Origin: a virus
IMG/VR virus record: IMGVR_UViG_3300028800_000047
Coordinates: 1-37,720 of that record
Direction: 5' to 3' (one strand)
Length of the DNA: 37,720 bases
The position numbers and the translations under genes were made by a program. The notes beneath the pieces are model-generated. The model did no database searches. It was not told the DNA's origin and worked only from the letters and a program-made list of their open reading frames with translations. Below are positions 1-7,985 of this stretch, one piece after another (within the stretch, counting starts at the first letter, position 1; every line of letters begins with the position of its first letter).

Positions 1-127
1 CTTGCATTAATTGGAGCCACCATTATACTTCTTTAGATAGGCTGAAAGTAGTTATATATCAGAAACTTTATAGTATATTTTTTATGCTTTATTCTTTCCA
101 AACTATTCCTTTTCCATCGCAAGCATG
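1..127. repeat. Left copy of 127-bp terminal overlap
   Basis: Bases 1-127 are identical to 37594-37720. A length of exactly 127 bases equals a common maximum assembly k-mer, so this most likely marks a closed circle of 37,593 bp rather than a packaged direct terminal repeat. It covers the 3' end of the 242-aa gene and the leader of the 316-aa gene. A perfect TATAAT reads on the minus strand at 27 to 22, which could be a -10 box for the 316-aa gene; no good -35 accompanies it. Confidence 0.95.
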
Positions 128-817
128 ACATTCAATTAATAATTTATCTAAACCACTCTCAGTCTTAACAATTTTTAATTCACTAATAGGTTTCCCATCA
201 CAAACAGGACATCTATGCGGTTTTTCATCCTGATTCTCAAATGCAACTCGACATTCTGATCGAATTTTTTCTATTTTTTCATTTTGTTTAGCTAATTGAG
301 TTAGAAATATACCTCTATCTTCATTTTGCTTATCTCCTAATTCCTCTATTCTTCCACAAGCAAAAACCAAATTAGAATGATTATATTTACCTGATGTTTG
401 TATTTTGTCTATCTTATCTCTAAGTATATTCTTAAACTCTTCACTAACTTTATTATGCATTATTTGCACTTCAAATGACTTATATAGCTTTTCAACTTTC
501 TCCTGAACCAATGCAATCAAATTATCAAATACCCCCATTCTCTTTTCAAACTGTTCTGCATAATAGTGCGACCATTTTTCATGTTTTTCTAATTTATGCA
601 GGAGATAATCATAGTTTTTGCGAAGTTGTTTCAATTCATCTGATTCCGATACATATTTGGGCGGGACATACAAGTTATAAGTCGTTCCTATATCTTTTTT
701 ATACCATCTTTCACACTTACAATCACATTCATGAAGTCTTATTTCTAATGCTATCAATCTATTATGACAAATACACGCGCAAGAGACATTATTGTTATCA
801 ACTGCAATTTGGGACAT
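89..817 (-). CDS. Coiled-coil protein with DnaJ-type zinc motif
   Basis: The 242-aa product has a Cys-rich N-terminus (CACICH near residue 13, CDCKC near 31). A long charged helical middle (about 55-190) is likely coiled coil. The C-terminus carries a CPVCDGKP...CHACDGKGIVW pair resembling the CxxCxGxG zinc motifs of DnaJ. It overlaps the upstream 69-aa gene by 20 bases and is the last of a chain of small genes between scaffold and the hendecad protein. The 94-aa protein beside the large terminase ends in the same kind of motif. Function unknown; a virion or assembly role is inferred from position only. The 3' end falls in the terminal overlap, so it is intact on the circle. Confidence 0.85.
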   Translation of the reverse strand: MSQIAVDNNNVSCACICHNRLIALEIRLHECDCKCERWYKKDIGTTYNLYVPPKYVSESDELKQLRKNYDYLLHKLEKHEKWSHYYAEQFEKRMGVFDNLIALVQEKVEKLYKSFEVQIMHNKVSEEFKNILRDKIDKIQTSGKYNHSNLVFACGRIEELGDKQNEDRGIFLTQLAKQNEKIEKIRSECRVAFENQDEKPHRCPVCDGKPISELKIVKTESGLDKLLIECHACDGKGIVWKE

Positions 818-1007
818 AAGTTCTGCCTAAAGTAATATTTTTTTGCATTCTGACATCGGGATTAGGTAATGTCCATATCTCACCTGAACTATCCAGAGTG
901 ATAACCCAATATAAATGTGATTCCATACCATAATCAATGAGAAAATGAGCAATCCCATTCCCTTTTTTACAGGTCATGGGAAGCGGGGGATTTAATTGCA
1001 GGATCAT
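798..1007 (-). CDS. Small conserved-looking late protein, 69 aa
   Basis: The product contains a compact stretch HFLIDYGMESHLYWV followed by GEIWTLPNPDVRMQKN. This is the style of small proteins found in many phages with no assigned function. The start ATG overlaps the stop of the upstream 40-aa gene (ATGA), so translation is probably coupled. The stop overlaps the start of the 242-aa gene by 20 bases. An internal Met at residue 11 is an alternative start. No membrane segment is visible. Confidence 0.75.
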   Translation of the reverse strand: MILQLNPPLPMTCKKGNGIAHFLIDYGMESHLYWVITLDSSGEIWTLPNPDVRMQKNITLGRTYVPNCS

Positions 1008-1126
1008 TTGCGCTTTTTGTCTTCTTTATGTTTTTTCTCATACATTTTATTATCTTCTTTACGATCTTTTTTCATGATCGTTTTTTCCATTTTCTTTAGG
1101 TCTTTCTTATCAACTGCTTTTTTCAT
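1004..1126 (-). CDS. Tiny lysine-rich protein, 40 aa
   Basis: This short reading frame begins MKKAVDKKDLKKMEK and consists almost entirely of Lys, Glu, Asp and Met. Its ATG overlaps the stop of the upstream gene by one base (TAATG), and its stop overlaps the next start as ATGA. The two overlaps and the fit into a chain of small genes are the evidence that it is translated. Such a basic peptide could bind nucleic acid, but no function is recognisable. Confidence 0.6.
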   Translation of the reverse strand: MKKAVDKKDLKKMEKTIMKKDRKEDNKMYEKKHKEDKKRK

Positions 1127-1395
1127 TAACGATGCTCCTTATGACGAGAATTTGATGATGATTTCTTAACATGCTCAGGTAATTTCTTGATATTAGGCGT
1201 TTCATGCGCCCATTCAATAGCTGTTCCTTTAGGTAATTCACCACGTTCTTCTTTGGCAAAGAATAACTTTTCCTGAGCCTTGGATTTATATGGCATTTCC
1301 TTCTCCTTTTTCCCCATCAAGTAAGCCGGTTCTCTCTGTTTTGACATCAAAGGAACATCCGAAGCTATCCCTGGTGTCTGAGACTTGATAGACAT
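1126..1395 (-). CDS. KSKAQ-motif small phage protein
   Basis: The C-terminal 56 residues begin MPYKSKAQEKLFFAKEERG and continue with EWAHETPNIKKLPEHV. This matches a widespread type of small phage protein (MPFKS.AQ..Y.FA...EIA..WA.ET...KLPE), usually uncharacterised. There are two plausible starts. The upstream ATG at 1395 has an AGGAA six bases before it and lies next to the previous stop. The internal ATG at 1296 has a stronger site, AAGGAGAAGGAA, directly before MPYKSK and agrees with the usual family N-terminus. Both forms may be made. The C-terminus is basic and Ser-rich. Confidence 0.8.
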   Translation of the reverse strand: MSIKSQTPGIASDVPLMSKQREPAYLMGKKEKEMPYKSKAQEKLFFAKEERGELPKGTAIEWAHETPNIKKLPEHVKKSSSNSRHKEHR

Positions 1396-1396
1396 A

Positions 1397-1543
1397 TTAG
1401 ATTCCTAATGTCTTAATGACAGAAATAGCCTTTTTCAGCTCTTCAAGAATAGGATTATTAGCAGCATTGGGATCAACTTCTTCTACCAAATCAATAATGG
1501 CATTCACTAAATTGATGATCGTATCGGGTTTGAAATTAGACAT
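1397..1543 (-). CDS. Small acidic helical protein, 48 aa
   Basis: The product begins MSNFKPDTIINLVNAIIDL and ends ELKKAISVIKTLGI. It looks like an amphipathic helical peptide with a short Pro/Asn-containing turn (DPNAANNP) in the middle. The ATG overlaps the stop of the upstream gene by one base, and the next gene starts immediately after the stop. No function is recognised. Its placement in a chain of coupled tiny late genes is the main support. Confidence 0.6.
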   Translation of the reverse strand: MSNFKPDTIINLVNAIIDLVEEVDPNAANNPILEELKKAISVIKTLGI

Positions 1544-1734
1544 TATCTATGTTCTCCATAACGTTTAAGGGTGGGATTGGCAGGATGGTCTATTTGCTTA
1601 TATCCTTTATTTTCCTGTGGCATCTTATCAGCCTTACCAAACTGTTTATTGCCGTCATGTAACCCACGTTTAGTATTAACTTCCTTTGCGCCATCTTCAT
1701 AGGCTACCTTGGATTGGTCACGTTCATTATCCAC
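1543..1734 (-). CDS. Small hydrophilic protein, GTG start
   Basis: The plausible product is 63 aa, beginning (G)VDNERDQSKVAYEDGAKEV and ending KRYGEHR. The frame stays open upstream to 1854, but that stretch overlaps the real 58-aa gene out of frame and has no ribosome binding site. A GTG at 1734 is preceded by GGAGAAA nine bases away and overlaps the upstream stop by a few bases, so it is preferred. The protein is rich in Asn, Gln, Lys and Gly and probably poorly folded alone. Function unknown. Confidence 0.6.
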   Translation of the reverse strand: MDNERDQSKVAYEDGAKEVNTKRGLHDGNKQFGKADKMPQENKGYKQIDHPANPTLKRYGEHR

Positions 1735-1903
1735 GTCCGTGTTTCTCCATACCAGACCAATCAATTCCTTTATCCCCATAAAAATTTTTACGGGTATTTT
1801 CGTAATTATTACGATAGGGTTCATCCCATATAGCTGACGGCTCACTTTGTCCACCCACTGCTTTGGTCATGTCTTCATAATCACAATCTTTAGGTTGAGC
1901 CAT
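1727..1903 (-). CDS. Small late protein, 58 aa
   Basis: The product starts MAQPKDCDYEDMTKAVGGQ and ends GIDWSGMEKHGRG. An open frame extends upstream to 1927, but the ATG at 1903 has a good GGGGAGATATAATC leader and sits two bases after the stop of the 51-aa gene. Aromatic residues (IWDEPYRNNY) suggest a folded or binding peptide. No family recognised. It overlaps the next gene by eight bases. Confidence 0.6.
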   Translation of the reverse strand: MAQPKDCDYEDMTKAVGGQSEPSAIWDEPYRNNYENTRKNFYGDKGIDWSGMEKHGRG

Positions 1904-1905
1904 GA

Positions 1906-2061
1906 TTATATCTCCCCAAAAATACATTTTTCTCTGGGTTCGGGAGGATTAAACTTCACTTCCTTTTGAACACATGCGCCCTTATTACAGACTTCATTAA
2001 TGCGCTCTTCTTGTTGCTTCTTTTCCAGTGCTGGCCGTCCATTATCACCTGGTATTGGCAT
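1906..2061 (-). CDS. Small two-cysteine protein, 51 aa
   Basis: This frame begins MPIPGDNGRPALEKKQQEE and has a canonical Shine-Dalgarno sequence (GGAGGTGATTT) just before the ATG, one of the best sites in the window. It carries CNKGAC in the middle and a third Cys near the C-terminus. The stop is two bases from the next start. Nothing in the sequence points to a specific function. Confidence 0.65.
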   Translation of the reverse strand: MPIPGDNGRPALEKKQQEERINEVCNKGACVQKEVKFNPPEPREKCIFGEI

Positions 2062-2081
2062 AAATCACCTCCATGTAAACA

Positions 2082-2222
2082 TTAATCATATTCTTTCTGT
2101 TGTGGCTTTTCTACTATGAACTTGACATAACTCCCATCATTCGTTCGCACATGATAGTGCATTCTCATCGCATGATCACAATCAGGGTCATAACAAGTAT
2201 TACTTTCGTTTCTGTCTTGCAT
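2082..2222 (-). CDS. Small Cys/His protein, 46 aa
   Basis: The product begins MQDRNESNTCYDPDCDHAM and continues RMHYHVRTNDGSY. The C-x4-C-x-H spacing and further His residues could bind metal, but there are too few ligands to call a zinc finger. It overlaps the C-terminal end of the scaffold-like gene by 23 bases. A GAGAG about 11 bases upstream is a weak ribosome binding site. Function unknown. Confidence 0.5.
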   Translation of the reverse strand: MQDRNESNTCYDPDCDHAMRMHYHVRTNDGSYVKFIVEKPQQKEYD

Positions 2223-3087
2223 AATTATTAATTCTCTCATCAATAGAGGGTTGATTAGATATCACTTTTGAAGGTAAGTCCCCCTTGGGTGGCTCTATTG
2301 GTTTAGGCGCTGAACTCGCACCCTTTCTTTCTTTTACCATGCGTTCATGTAACCTTCCCACCTCTGTCGCTTGAGCCAATGGATTACTTATCTGTGAGAT
2401 TCTAGCTAATTCTTGAGGATGTAGTTTTGAAGCTGCATAGACAAAGGCTGCCGGATTTTCTAAATCTCTAGCGGCTATCATCATCGTATCGGTAATCGGT
2501 TTACCCGCAACAACCTGTTGGAAATCCTGATATTTACTCATACCAGCCGTAAACTTTTCCTCAAATTGGGCTTGCTTCATTGATTCATGATGTTGCCATT
2601 GTCTTTGTTGTTCTTCTTGTTGAGCCTGTGTCATTTCATGACGTATTTCTTTTCTTAATTGAACACGCCAATCTTCATCAGTGACTTCCTCACTAGCAGG
2701 CTGACTTTGAGGTTGTGTTTGGTTTGTGTTTTGTTGCTCTGCATATTTACCCCGTGACAATCGTTCTCTGATTCGTTGGTTTAATTCTTCCTCAGTATAT
2801 AAACGAGGCTTTTCAACGGGATTACCATATTCGTCAATGGGCGAATTATTCTGTTTTTCAACTTTTTCCTTTGAATCTGTTACCTCTTTGGTATCAGTTT
2901 CAGAGGGTTCATTCTGCTGTTCCTGTGCATCTTGGAGTTGAGCGGTCGTCTCGTCCGAAGGAGTTACTTGCTCGGATTGCACAGGTTCAACAGGTCTTTC
3001 TACGACATCGACTTGAGGCTGAGGTTCAGAATTACCCTGTTCACTCATTGCCTTTACTAATACGTCATCTATATTTTTCGCTTCCAT
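2200..3087 (-). CDS. Scaffolding-like protein
   Basis: The 295-aa product is highly charged and Gln/Glu/Pro-rich (QPQPQVDVVERPVEP near the N-terminus, QAQQEEQQRQWQHHESM in the middle). It ends in a short basic tail, INNYARQKRK. Length, composition, basic C-terminus and position seven bases downstream of the portal gene all fit the P22 scaffolding protein (gp8, 303 aa), which drives procapsid assembly and leaves the shell. Sequence motifs for this family are weak, so the call rests on context and composition. Unusually, coat does not follow directly: several small genes, the hendecad protein and a plus-strand island intervene. Confidence 0.75.
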   Translation of the reverse strand: MEAKNIDDVLVKAMSEQGNSEPQPQVDVVERPVEPVQSEQVTPSDETTAQLQDAQEQQNEPSETDTKEVTDSKEKVEKQNNSPIDEYGNPVEKPRLYTEEELNQRIRERLSRGKYAEQQNTNQTQPQSQPASEEVTDEDWRVQLRKEIRHEMTQAQQEEQQRQWQHHESMKQAQFEEKFTAGMSKYQDFQQVVAGKPITDTMMIAARDLENPAAFVYAASKLHPQELARISQISNPLAQATEVGRLHERMVKERKGASSAPKPIEPPKGDLPSKVISNQPSIDERINNYARQKRK

Positions 3088-3094
3088 GCTTATC

Positions 3095-5218
3095 TCATCC
3101 TCTATCTGATCCTACATGTTTAGGATTATGGGTTAATAACTTAATCATATTTTGGGCATGACTTATTTGAAGGTCAGCTCCTACGCGTTCACTTTCAGCT
3201 TGATAACGAAGGATTGTTTCTTGAAGTTCAGCAGCAGCAATTTCCTTCTCAACTTCAAACTTTTCCCATTCCATTGTCATATCTTGCTGTGTTTCTAACG
3301 CCTTACGTTGAATCTCAGCTTGTTTTAGCTCAAGGTCTTTCATTTTTGCTTGGAAATCCAATTGTGCTTGTTGCTCTTTCTGTTGTAACGCCTGTTGTTG
3401 TAATTGGATCTTCATCATTTCAGGATTGGGTTGATCAGGTTTGGGCGGTAATGGTTTCCCTGTCTTGCCTGCCTCAATGATCTCTGGTGATACTAGCGTC
3501 CTCAATCGATTGCGTAATTCTAGGTTATTATCTAAAGGTAGATTCTCAACATAGAGATCAGCAATCATGGGGAATACGGTGCCTGATTTATCCGCATTCA
3601 ATACTAATTGCATGGATTGAAGGGCTTCTGTCTTCTGTCCCTCATAGCTCAATCCAGGTTTAAGGCGTATTTTAAATCGCCCATTGGTCATATCATTTTC
3701 CATCATCATGCCATAATCATCAGAGGGTTTATTGATCTCAACCTTTTGTTCGGCCGATTCGGGCATTGGAAGCACTAATGTGCGCTGAGTATCGTAAATA
3801 TAAGGGATCATTTCATTGATGATTTCTCCACCCGTAGCAATGGCAATATCCAATGAATTACGAGGAACTTGAGTGTTTTTATATCCCGCTCGCTTCCTAC
3901 CCTCAATCGCCTCACCTGATATTTCATTCCCCATATCACCCATTTGCGCGTTATACATCCCTGTACCTGTTTGAATGTCCATAAGGGTTCGATCATATTG
4001 TGCCATTAAAGATTGAGATAATTCCGGTGGCCGTAGTTGTTCAGGTTTAGCACCCGATGGAGTTTCGTCATAATACAATGCACCATTCACAACAGAGGGA
4101 TCACGCCATTGTTGTTGAGCATCAGGAGTTGCCGCACATTTACGAGGCATGATAAATTGATCCCATCGGGATATTTTCATCATATAAGCTGATTGAGTAG
4201 CGAGATAATTTAGATATTTCTGCGCGTCCTTTACATCTTTAAAGAAGGATCGCGTAATTTGTTGACCCTGTTTAGTATAATAACTCTTTTGATCAACAAA
4301 AATGATAGGCAGTTGTTTACTGACGAAATCAGTTTCTTCCAATATAAAATCCCCGGCTATTTGCCTATGCTTGATCTTATATCTAACTCGTTCACGTTTT
4401 TGAATGACGGTAACGGGTTCATCATTGAGAATGATATATTTCTTAGCACTAACAATTCTTTTCTCTAACTTTCTAAGTCTCTCTTCATCAACCACGGTAC
4501 GTTTCATGTCTGATAGTTGATAAATGTTAATTCGTTTACCTTCTCGCTCATAATCATCAACTGTCGTAATGGAATCATCATCAGCAAAAGCGACCGTACT
4601 ATCTTCTGTGATTGCCGTTGTCCCTATCTGACTTTCGATGTCTTTACCCCATCTATCCCTGAACCATTGGCGAGATACACGGGTTTTAAATCCTGCCGCC
4701 ATTCCATCTACTTTACATTTATGACGAGCTGATACATCCCAATAAGCATGGTTAGGATCGCTAAAATCGTAAATTAATATTTCTTGTTCGAATGAATCCT
4801 CATGTAAATAATCCGTTCCAACCCGATAAGCCCCATAGCCGCCCACGATAGAATGACCATAAACCGTTTGATAAACTGTTTTAGCATCTGAATTAAGGGA
4901 AATATTACGGACTAGTGAGGCTCTAACCTGGGCATCTTGAACAGGTACATCTTCATCAGGAAGAATCTGGAGATTAGGCGTATTTTGTATTTGATCACCC
5001 TGTAGATGATTCATCAATACACCCAATTTATTCATCATCAAGGGTATTTTATTATATCGCTCGAATAACTTAGACTCGTCTTCTCGCCACTGATCGCCCA
5101 TGACGAAATCGATCCATTCATAATAAAGAGAACGGTTAATCGTCCAGTATTTTTCCCACTTATCAACGCGATCACGTATTTTACGACAAAGTTCAGGGTC
5201 TTTCCTTGGCATTGGCAT
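3095..5218 (-). CDS. Portal protein, P22 gp1-like
   Basis: The product is 707 aa (P22 portal is 725). Recognisable portal stretches are YYEWIDFVMGDQW near residue 29, GVLMNHLQGDQIQNTP near 66, and GGYGAYRVGTDY near 132 followed by DFSDPNHAYWD. The last 120 residues are a long Gln/Glu-rich helix (KIQLQQQALQQKEQQAQLDF), matching the C-terminal barrel or crown region of P22-type portals. It forms the dodecameric DNA gate at one capsid vertex and is the docking site for terminase and tail factors. The start has GGAATAACAAG upstream. It sits between terminase and scaffold as in P22. Confidence 0.93.
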   Translation of the reverse strand: MPMPRKDPELCRKIRDRVDKWEKYWTINRSLYYEWIDFVMGDQWREDESKLFERYNKIPLMMNKLGVLMNHLQGDQIQNTPNLQILPDEDVPVQDAQVRASLVRNISLNSDAKTVYQTVYGHSIVGGYGAYRVGTDYLHEDSFEQEILIYDFSDPNHAYWDVSARHKCKVDGMAAGFKTRVSRQWFRDRWGKDIESQIGTTAITEDSTVAFADDDSITTVDDYEREGKRINIYQLSDMKRTVVDEERLRKLEKRIVSAKKYIILNDEPVTVIQKRERVRYKIKHRQIAGDFILEETDFVSKQLPIIFVDQKSYYTKQGQQITRSFFKDVKDAQKYLNYLATQSAYMMKISRWDQFIMPRKCAATPDAQQQWRDPSVVNGALYYDETPSGAKPEQLRPPELSQSLMAQYDRTLMDIQTGTGMYNAQMGDMGNEISGEAIEGRKRAGYKNTQVPRNSLDIAIATGGEIINEMIPYIYDTQRTLVLPMPESAEQKVEINKPSDDYGMMMENDMTNGRFKIRLKPGLSYEGQKTEALQSMQLVLNADKSGTVFPMIADLYVENLPLDNNLELRNRLRTLVSPEIIEAGKTGKPLPPKPDQPNPEMMKIQLQQQALQQKEQQAQLDFQAKMKDLELKQAEIQRKALETQQDMTMEWEKFEVEKEIAAAELQETILRYQAESERVGADLQISHAQNMIKLLTHNPKHVGSDRG

Positions 5219-5290
5219 CTTGTTATTCCATTAACAGTGCAATAATTATACTATTTTACGCTTTAATCTAGCATTTTAATAGACTTCTCT

Positions 5291-5575
5291 TTATTCCCAT
5301 AAAAATCCATCTCCACCACATGCTGGACATTTATTTCCTTGTCCCATATCACAAATAGGAGAAATATATACAGTCCCATATCCCTTACATCTTGAACATA
5401 TTTCTTTTGATTTTAATGGAATTTTCCACATAGTAAGCAAACAACCTAAATTTACCCCTATTACTTCTACTTGTTCGTTTAAATATTTTAATTCATCCCG
5501 CAAATTCATTACTTGTTTTTTAATGGATTCATAATCGCATTGAATTCCTTTTATCATTATCTCGTCACGTATCAT
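5291..5575 (-). CDS. Small DnaJ-type zinc protein
   Basis: The 94-aa product has a short helical N-terminal half (about 10-50) and a C-terminal CSRCKGYGTVYI...CPACGGDGFLWE pair. These two CxxCxGxG motifs resemble the DnaJ cysteine-rich repeat. The start ATG overlaps the stop of the large terminase gene (ATGA), so it is probably translated with it. The architecture, coiled region then zinc pair then terminal Trp-Glu or similar, parallels the 242-aa protein at 89-817. Role unknown; chaperone-like help in assembly is possible but not shown. Confidence 0.8.
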   Translation of the reverse strand: MIRDEIMIKGIQCDYESIKKQVMNLRDELKYLNEQVEVIGVNLGCLLTMWKIPLKSKEICSRCKGYGTVYISPICDMGQGNKCPACGGDGFLWE

Positions 5576-7893
5576 CGAAACATCTTCCTTTCAAATGGTG
5601 ACAGTTGTGGGACTTCAATTTGAGCTGATTGACTACCATAATATCCACCAAAGAACGTCAGCATTAATGCATCTGCACCATCAGGGGATGGCAATCCACG
5701 TGATCTCAGTTCATCTTTCGATTCAATCTGTATCTGTCCACTAGAGTTTTCTTTAAATCCTAGACAACATAATTCACCATGTAATTCGTCACTATCAGGT
5801 ATTTGTACGGGCATCTCACCATAGAACCAATCGCGCATATCTGACCATAATTCAGCCCTGAGATTCTTGAATCGTTCCTTATCATTAGCTGATCGAGCAA
5901 CATTAACGCCTTCTACACAATCAAAACCCATTTCTTGCAGCCTATCCACAACACCCGCACCGACGCCAATACAATCGATATACATTTTAGTTGGCTTTTC
6001 TTGCTGTATGATTCGTTTTAAACGACCAACAATCTCCATAGTATTATAATTGCTAAAACGTTCGAGATTAAAAGCATGACGACCTTTACGACGTATAATT
6101 GCGGTACGATCACGGTCACTAATAGCAACGTCAACCCCAATAACAAGAGCGCCATTTGGCTCAACATCAGCCTTCCTAGCTCTTTCAACATATTTACTAT
6201 TGATGAAAACATTATTGATTGGATTTTTAAACGCTTCGGTCGCAGAAAATGGATATTCGACACTAAAAAACTCCTTACCGGCATCATAATCTTTACTAAA
6301 TTCCCTTATTTTTATTCTTCTCCAAGCCAAATGCTCTTTCGTGAGTCCATTTGACTGGTATAAATACATATAATGCTGTTCTTCTTCTGTTAAACTCAAA
6401 TTCTCTGCATTATATGTGTATTCTTCTTGCCAATACCACGGCAAAAAAATGGCTTGATACTCGCTATCAGCATCCATGGCATTTAACCAACGGGAATGAA
6501 AGTAATTTCCAATCCCATTAGCTGTGCTTTCCAATAACACTTCCGTGCCTTTTTCATTACTGATAGCCTGCAATATCCCTTTCGAATGATCCTCAGCAAA
6601 TTGCCAGAATGCAACCTCCGAAGAGTGCATTAACTGGATTGTCTGAGAACGACCCACCGACTTATTGCCCGCCGTTCCTACAGCATATCCCGAATCGAAG
6701 TCCTTAAAATAGAGTTCTTTTGCATTCGCTGTGTCAGCCTTTGGTGCTAAACCCTGTTCTAAGTTCTCATAGAACCTGACAGCCATACTAAATAAATTCT
6801 TCGTGGCCTCCTTGTCGTGAGTCAATATAAACGCTTTCTTACCACGTGAAGTAATGACTTGATGAAAGAATCGAGCTTGAATATAGGTGGAATTATGAGA
6901 TACAAGACCTTCACAAATGAATGTTTTTGTACTTGTTTGAAGATCTATAACCTTTATTTTTCCTATGTATTTTATAGAAGTTACTTTAGCCCATGGTTTA
7001 ATACCGTCTTGCGCTGCTTTACCAGGTAACTCATGGCCAATATGCCATTCATCACTGGTAAATCTGGTTGGCCGACATCTTGAAAATAATTCCATAATAT
7101 AAGGAAGCCTATGGATGTCTAATCGATGAACAGGCTTATCTCCTAATTTACTAGAATCACCAAACTTTCTATAATCAATGACTTCTTTGTAAGGCATATT
7201 AATACGATGAAAATAAGCTTTCATCCTATCTAAAACTTTACCAGCTACCTGATGAACGCTTATTCTTTTAGCGCCTGTTAATCTTGCACTACCTTCACCA
7301 TCAATAATTCCAGCCATCCATCCATCTTCATAAGTTTCACATTCATAATCAGGAGGATTCATGGCTATTCTGACAGAATCACCAATAATAAATTGAGACA
7401 CTAGACGCCACTCTTGATTATCACCGCCTCTTTTTCTACATAGCATTCGATGGTCATCAGTAACTTCTAATCTTGCCCCATTATCAAATAGTACTTCGTA
7501 AGCATCTTTTATGAATTCTTTTTTATCTTCTACAATTGCAGTGCGAAACTTTCTTGATTGTTTTCTGCCTATTTCTGTAAAGCCAGGTGATTCTTCATCA
7601 CAAGCAACTAATTTATCACCAATTTCAACATCTTTTATTTTAATCCATCTATAATCTGAACTTAGTACCTTCATTTGTTCAGAAAAGCAACACCCTTGCT
7701 GCCTTCCTTTCAAAATGACAGCTCTAACTTTTCCCGTTGCAGTCCTTTGGTCTTCTAATCGTTGATGTAAATAGATTTGAGCGCGATTAAATTTGAACTT
7801 TTCGGGAGTTCCTGATTTAGTGCGTATTTGAAGAAAAGTAGGCGCAAACCTTTTAAAGTCGCGCAGTGTTTCTAATTGTTCGTTTGTGACCAT
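5572..7893 (-). CDS. terL: Large terminase subunit with in-frame intein
   Basis: The packaging motor ATPase and headful nuclease. The 773-aa precursor contains a 266-aa intein (residues 69-334); the joined exteins are 507 aa, close to P22 gp2 (499). After splicing the phosphate-binding loop reads GRQQGC/STYIQ. Further motifs are HSSEVAFW (about 423-430, Walker B region), ESTANG (455-460, ATPase coupling), and nuclease acids in GVDVA (Asp588), MYIDC (Asp640) and SPDGADAL (Asp738, Asp741). A 20-codon frame ends in TAATG at the start codon. The ATPase cannot be active until the intein is removed, because the insertion splits the ATP-binding loop. Confidence 0.95.
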   Translation of the reverse strand: MVTNEQLETLRDFKRFAPTFLQIRTKSGTPEKFKFNRAQIYLHQRLEDQRTATGKVRAVILKGRQQGCCFSEQMKVLSSDYRWIKIKDVEIGDKLVACDEESPGFTEIGRKQSRKFRTAIVEDKKEFIKDAYEVLFDNGARLEVTDDHRMLCRKRGGDNQEWRLVSQFIIGDSVRIAMNPPDYECETYEDGWMAGIIDGEGSARLTGAKRISVHQVAGKVLDRMKAYFHRINMPYKEVIDYRKFGDSSKLGDKPVHRLDIHRLPYIMELFSRCRPTRFTSDEWHIGHELPGKAAQDGIKPWAKVTSIKYIGKIKVIDLQTSTKTFICEGLVSHNSTYIQARFFHQVITSRGKKAFILTHDKEATKNLFSMAVRFYENLEQGLAPKADTANAKELYFKDFDSGYAVGTAGNKSVGRSQTIQLMHSSEVAFWQFAEDHSKGILQAISNEKGTEVLLESTANGIGNYFHSRWLNAMDADSEYQAIFLPWYWQEEYTYNAENLSLTEEEQHYMYLYQSNGLTKEHLAWRRIKIREFSKDYDAGKEFFSVEYPFSATEAFKNPINNVFINSKYVERARKADVEPNGALVIGVDVAISDRDRTAIIRRKGRHAFNLERFSNYNTMEIVGRLKRIIQQEKPTKMYIDCIGVGAGVVDRLQEMGFDCVEGVNVARSANDKERFKNLRAELWSDMRDWFYGEMPVQIPDSDELHGELCCLGFKENSSGQIQIESKDELRSRGLPSPDGADALMLTFFGGYYGSQSAQIEVPQLSPFERKMFR
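6892..7689 (-). mobile_element. Intein with LAGLIDADG motif inside terL
   Basis: A 266-residue insertion splits the Walker A loop of the terminase. It starts with Cys69 (CFSEQMKVLSS), has block B-like TDDH at 146-149, and ends in a block F/G-like VIDLQTSTKTFICEGLVSHN. The final His-Asn is followed by Ser335 as the +1 nucleophile. These are the residues needed for protein splicing. An internal WMAGIIDGEGS (about 192-202) is a single LAGLIDADG endonuclease motif, so it may still home. No second motif is obvious, so it is either a one-motif enzyme or partly decayed. Confidence 0.93.
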
Positions 7894-7985
7894 TAGGCTG
7901 CTAAAGGTAGCTCTTCGTCATCCATCATCATATCCATGACCCAAAATAAGGGCATCTCATCATGAAATGCCCATTGCTCTAATTA

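Noticed and set aside
1735-1854. Upstream part of the 103-codon frame ending at 1543
   Set aside because: It overlaps the better-supported 58-aa gene out of frame and has no ribosome binding site; the GTG at 1734 is preferred.
7893-7955. 20-codon frame MPLFWVMDMMMDDEELPLAA ending in TAATG at the terL start
   Set aside because: No clear ribosome binding site and very odd composition. The coupling overlap is suggestive but not enough to call a gene.
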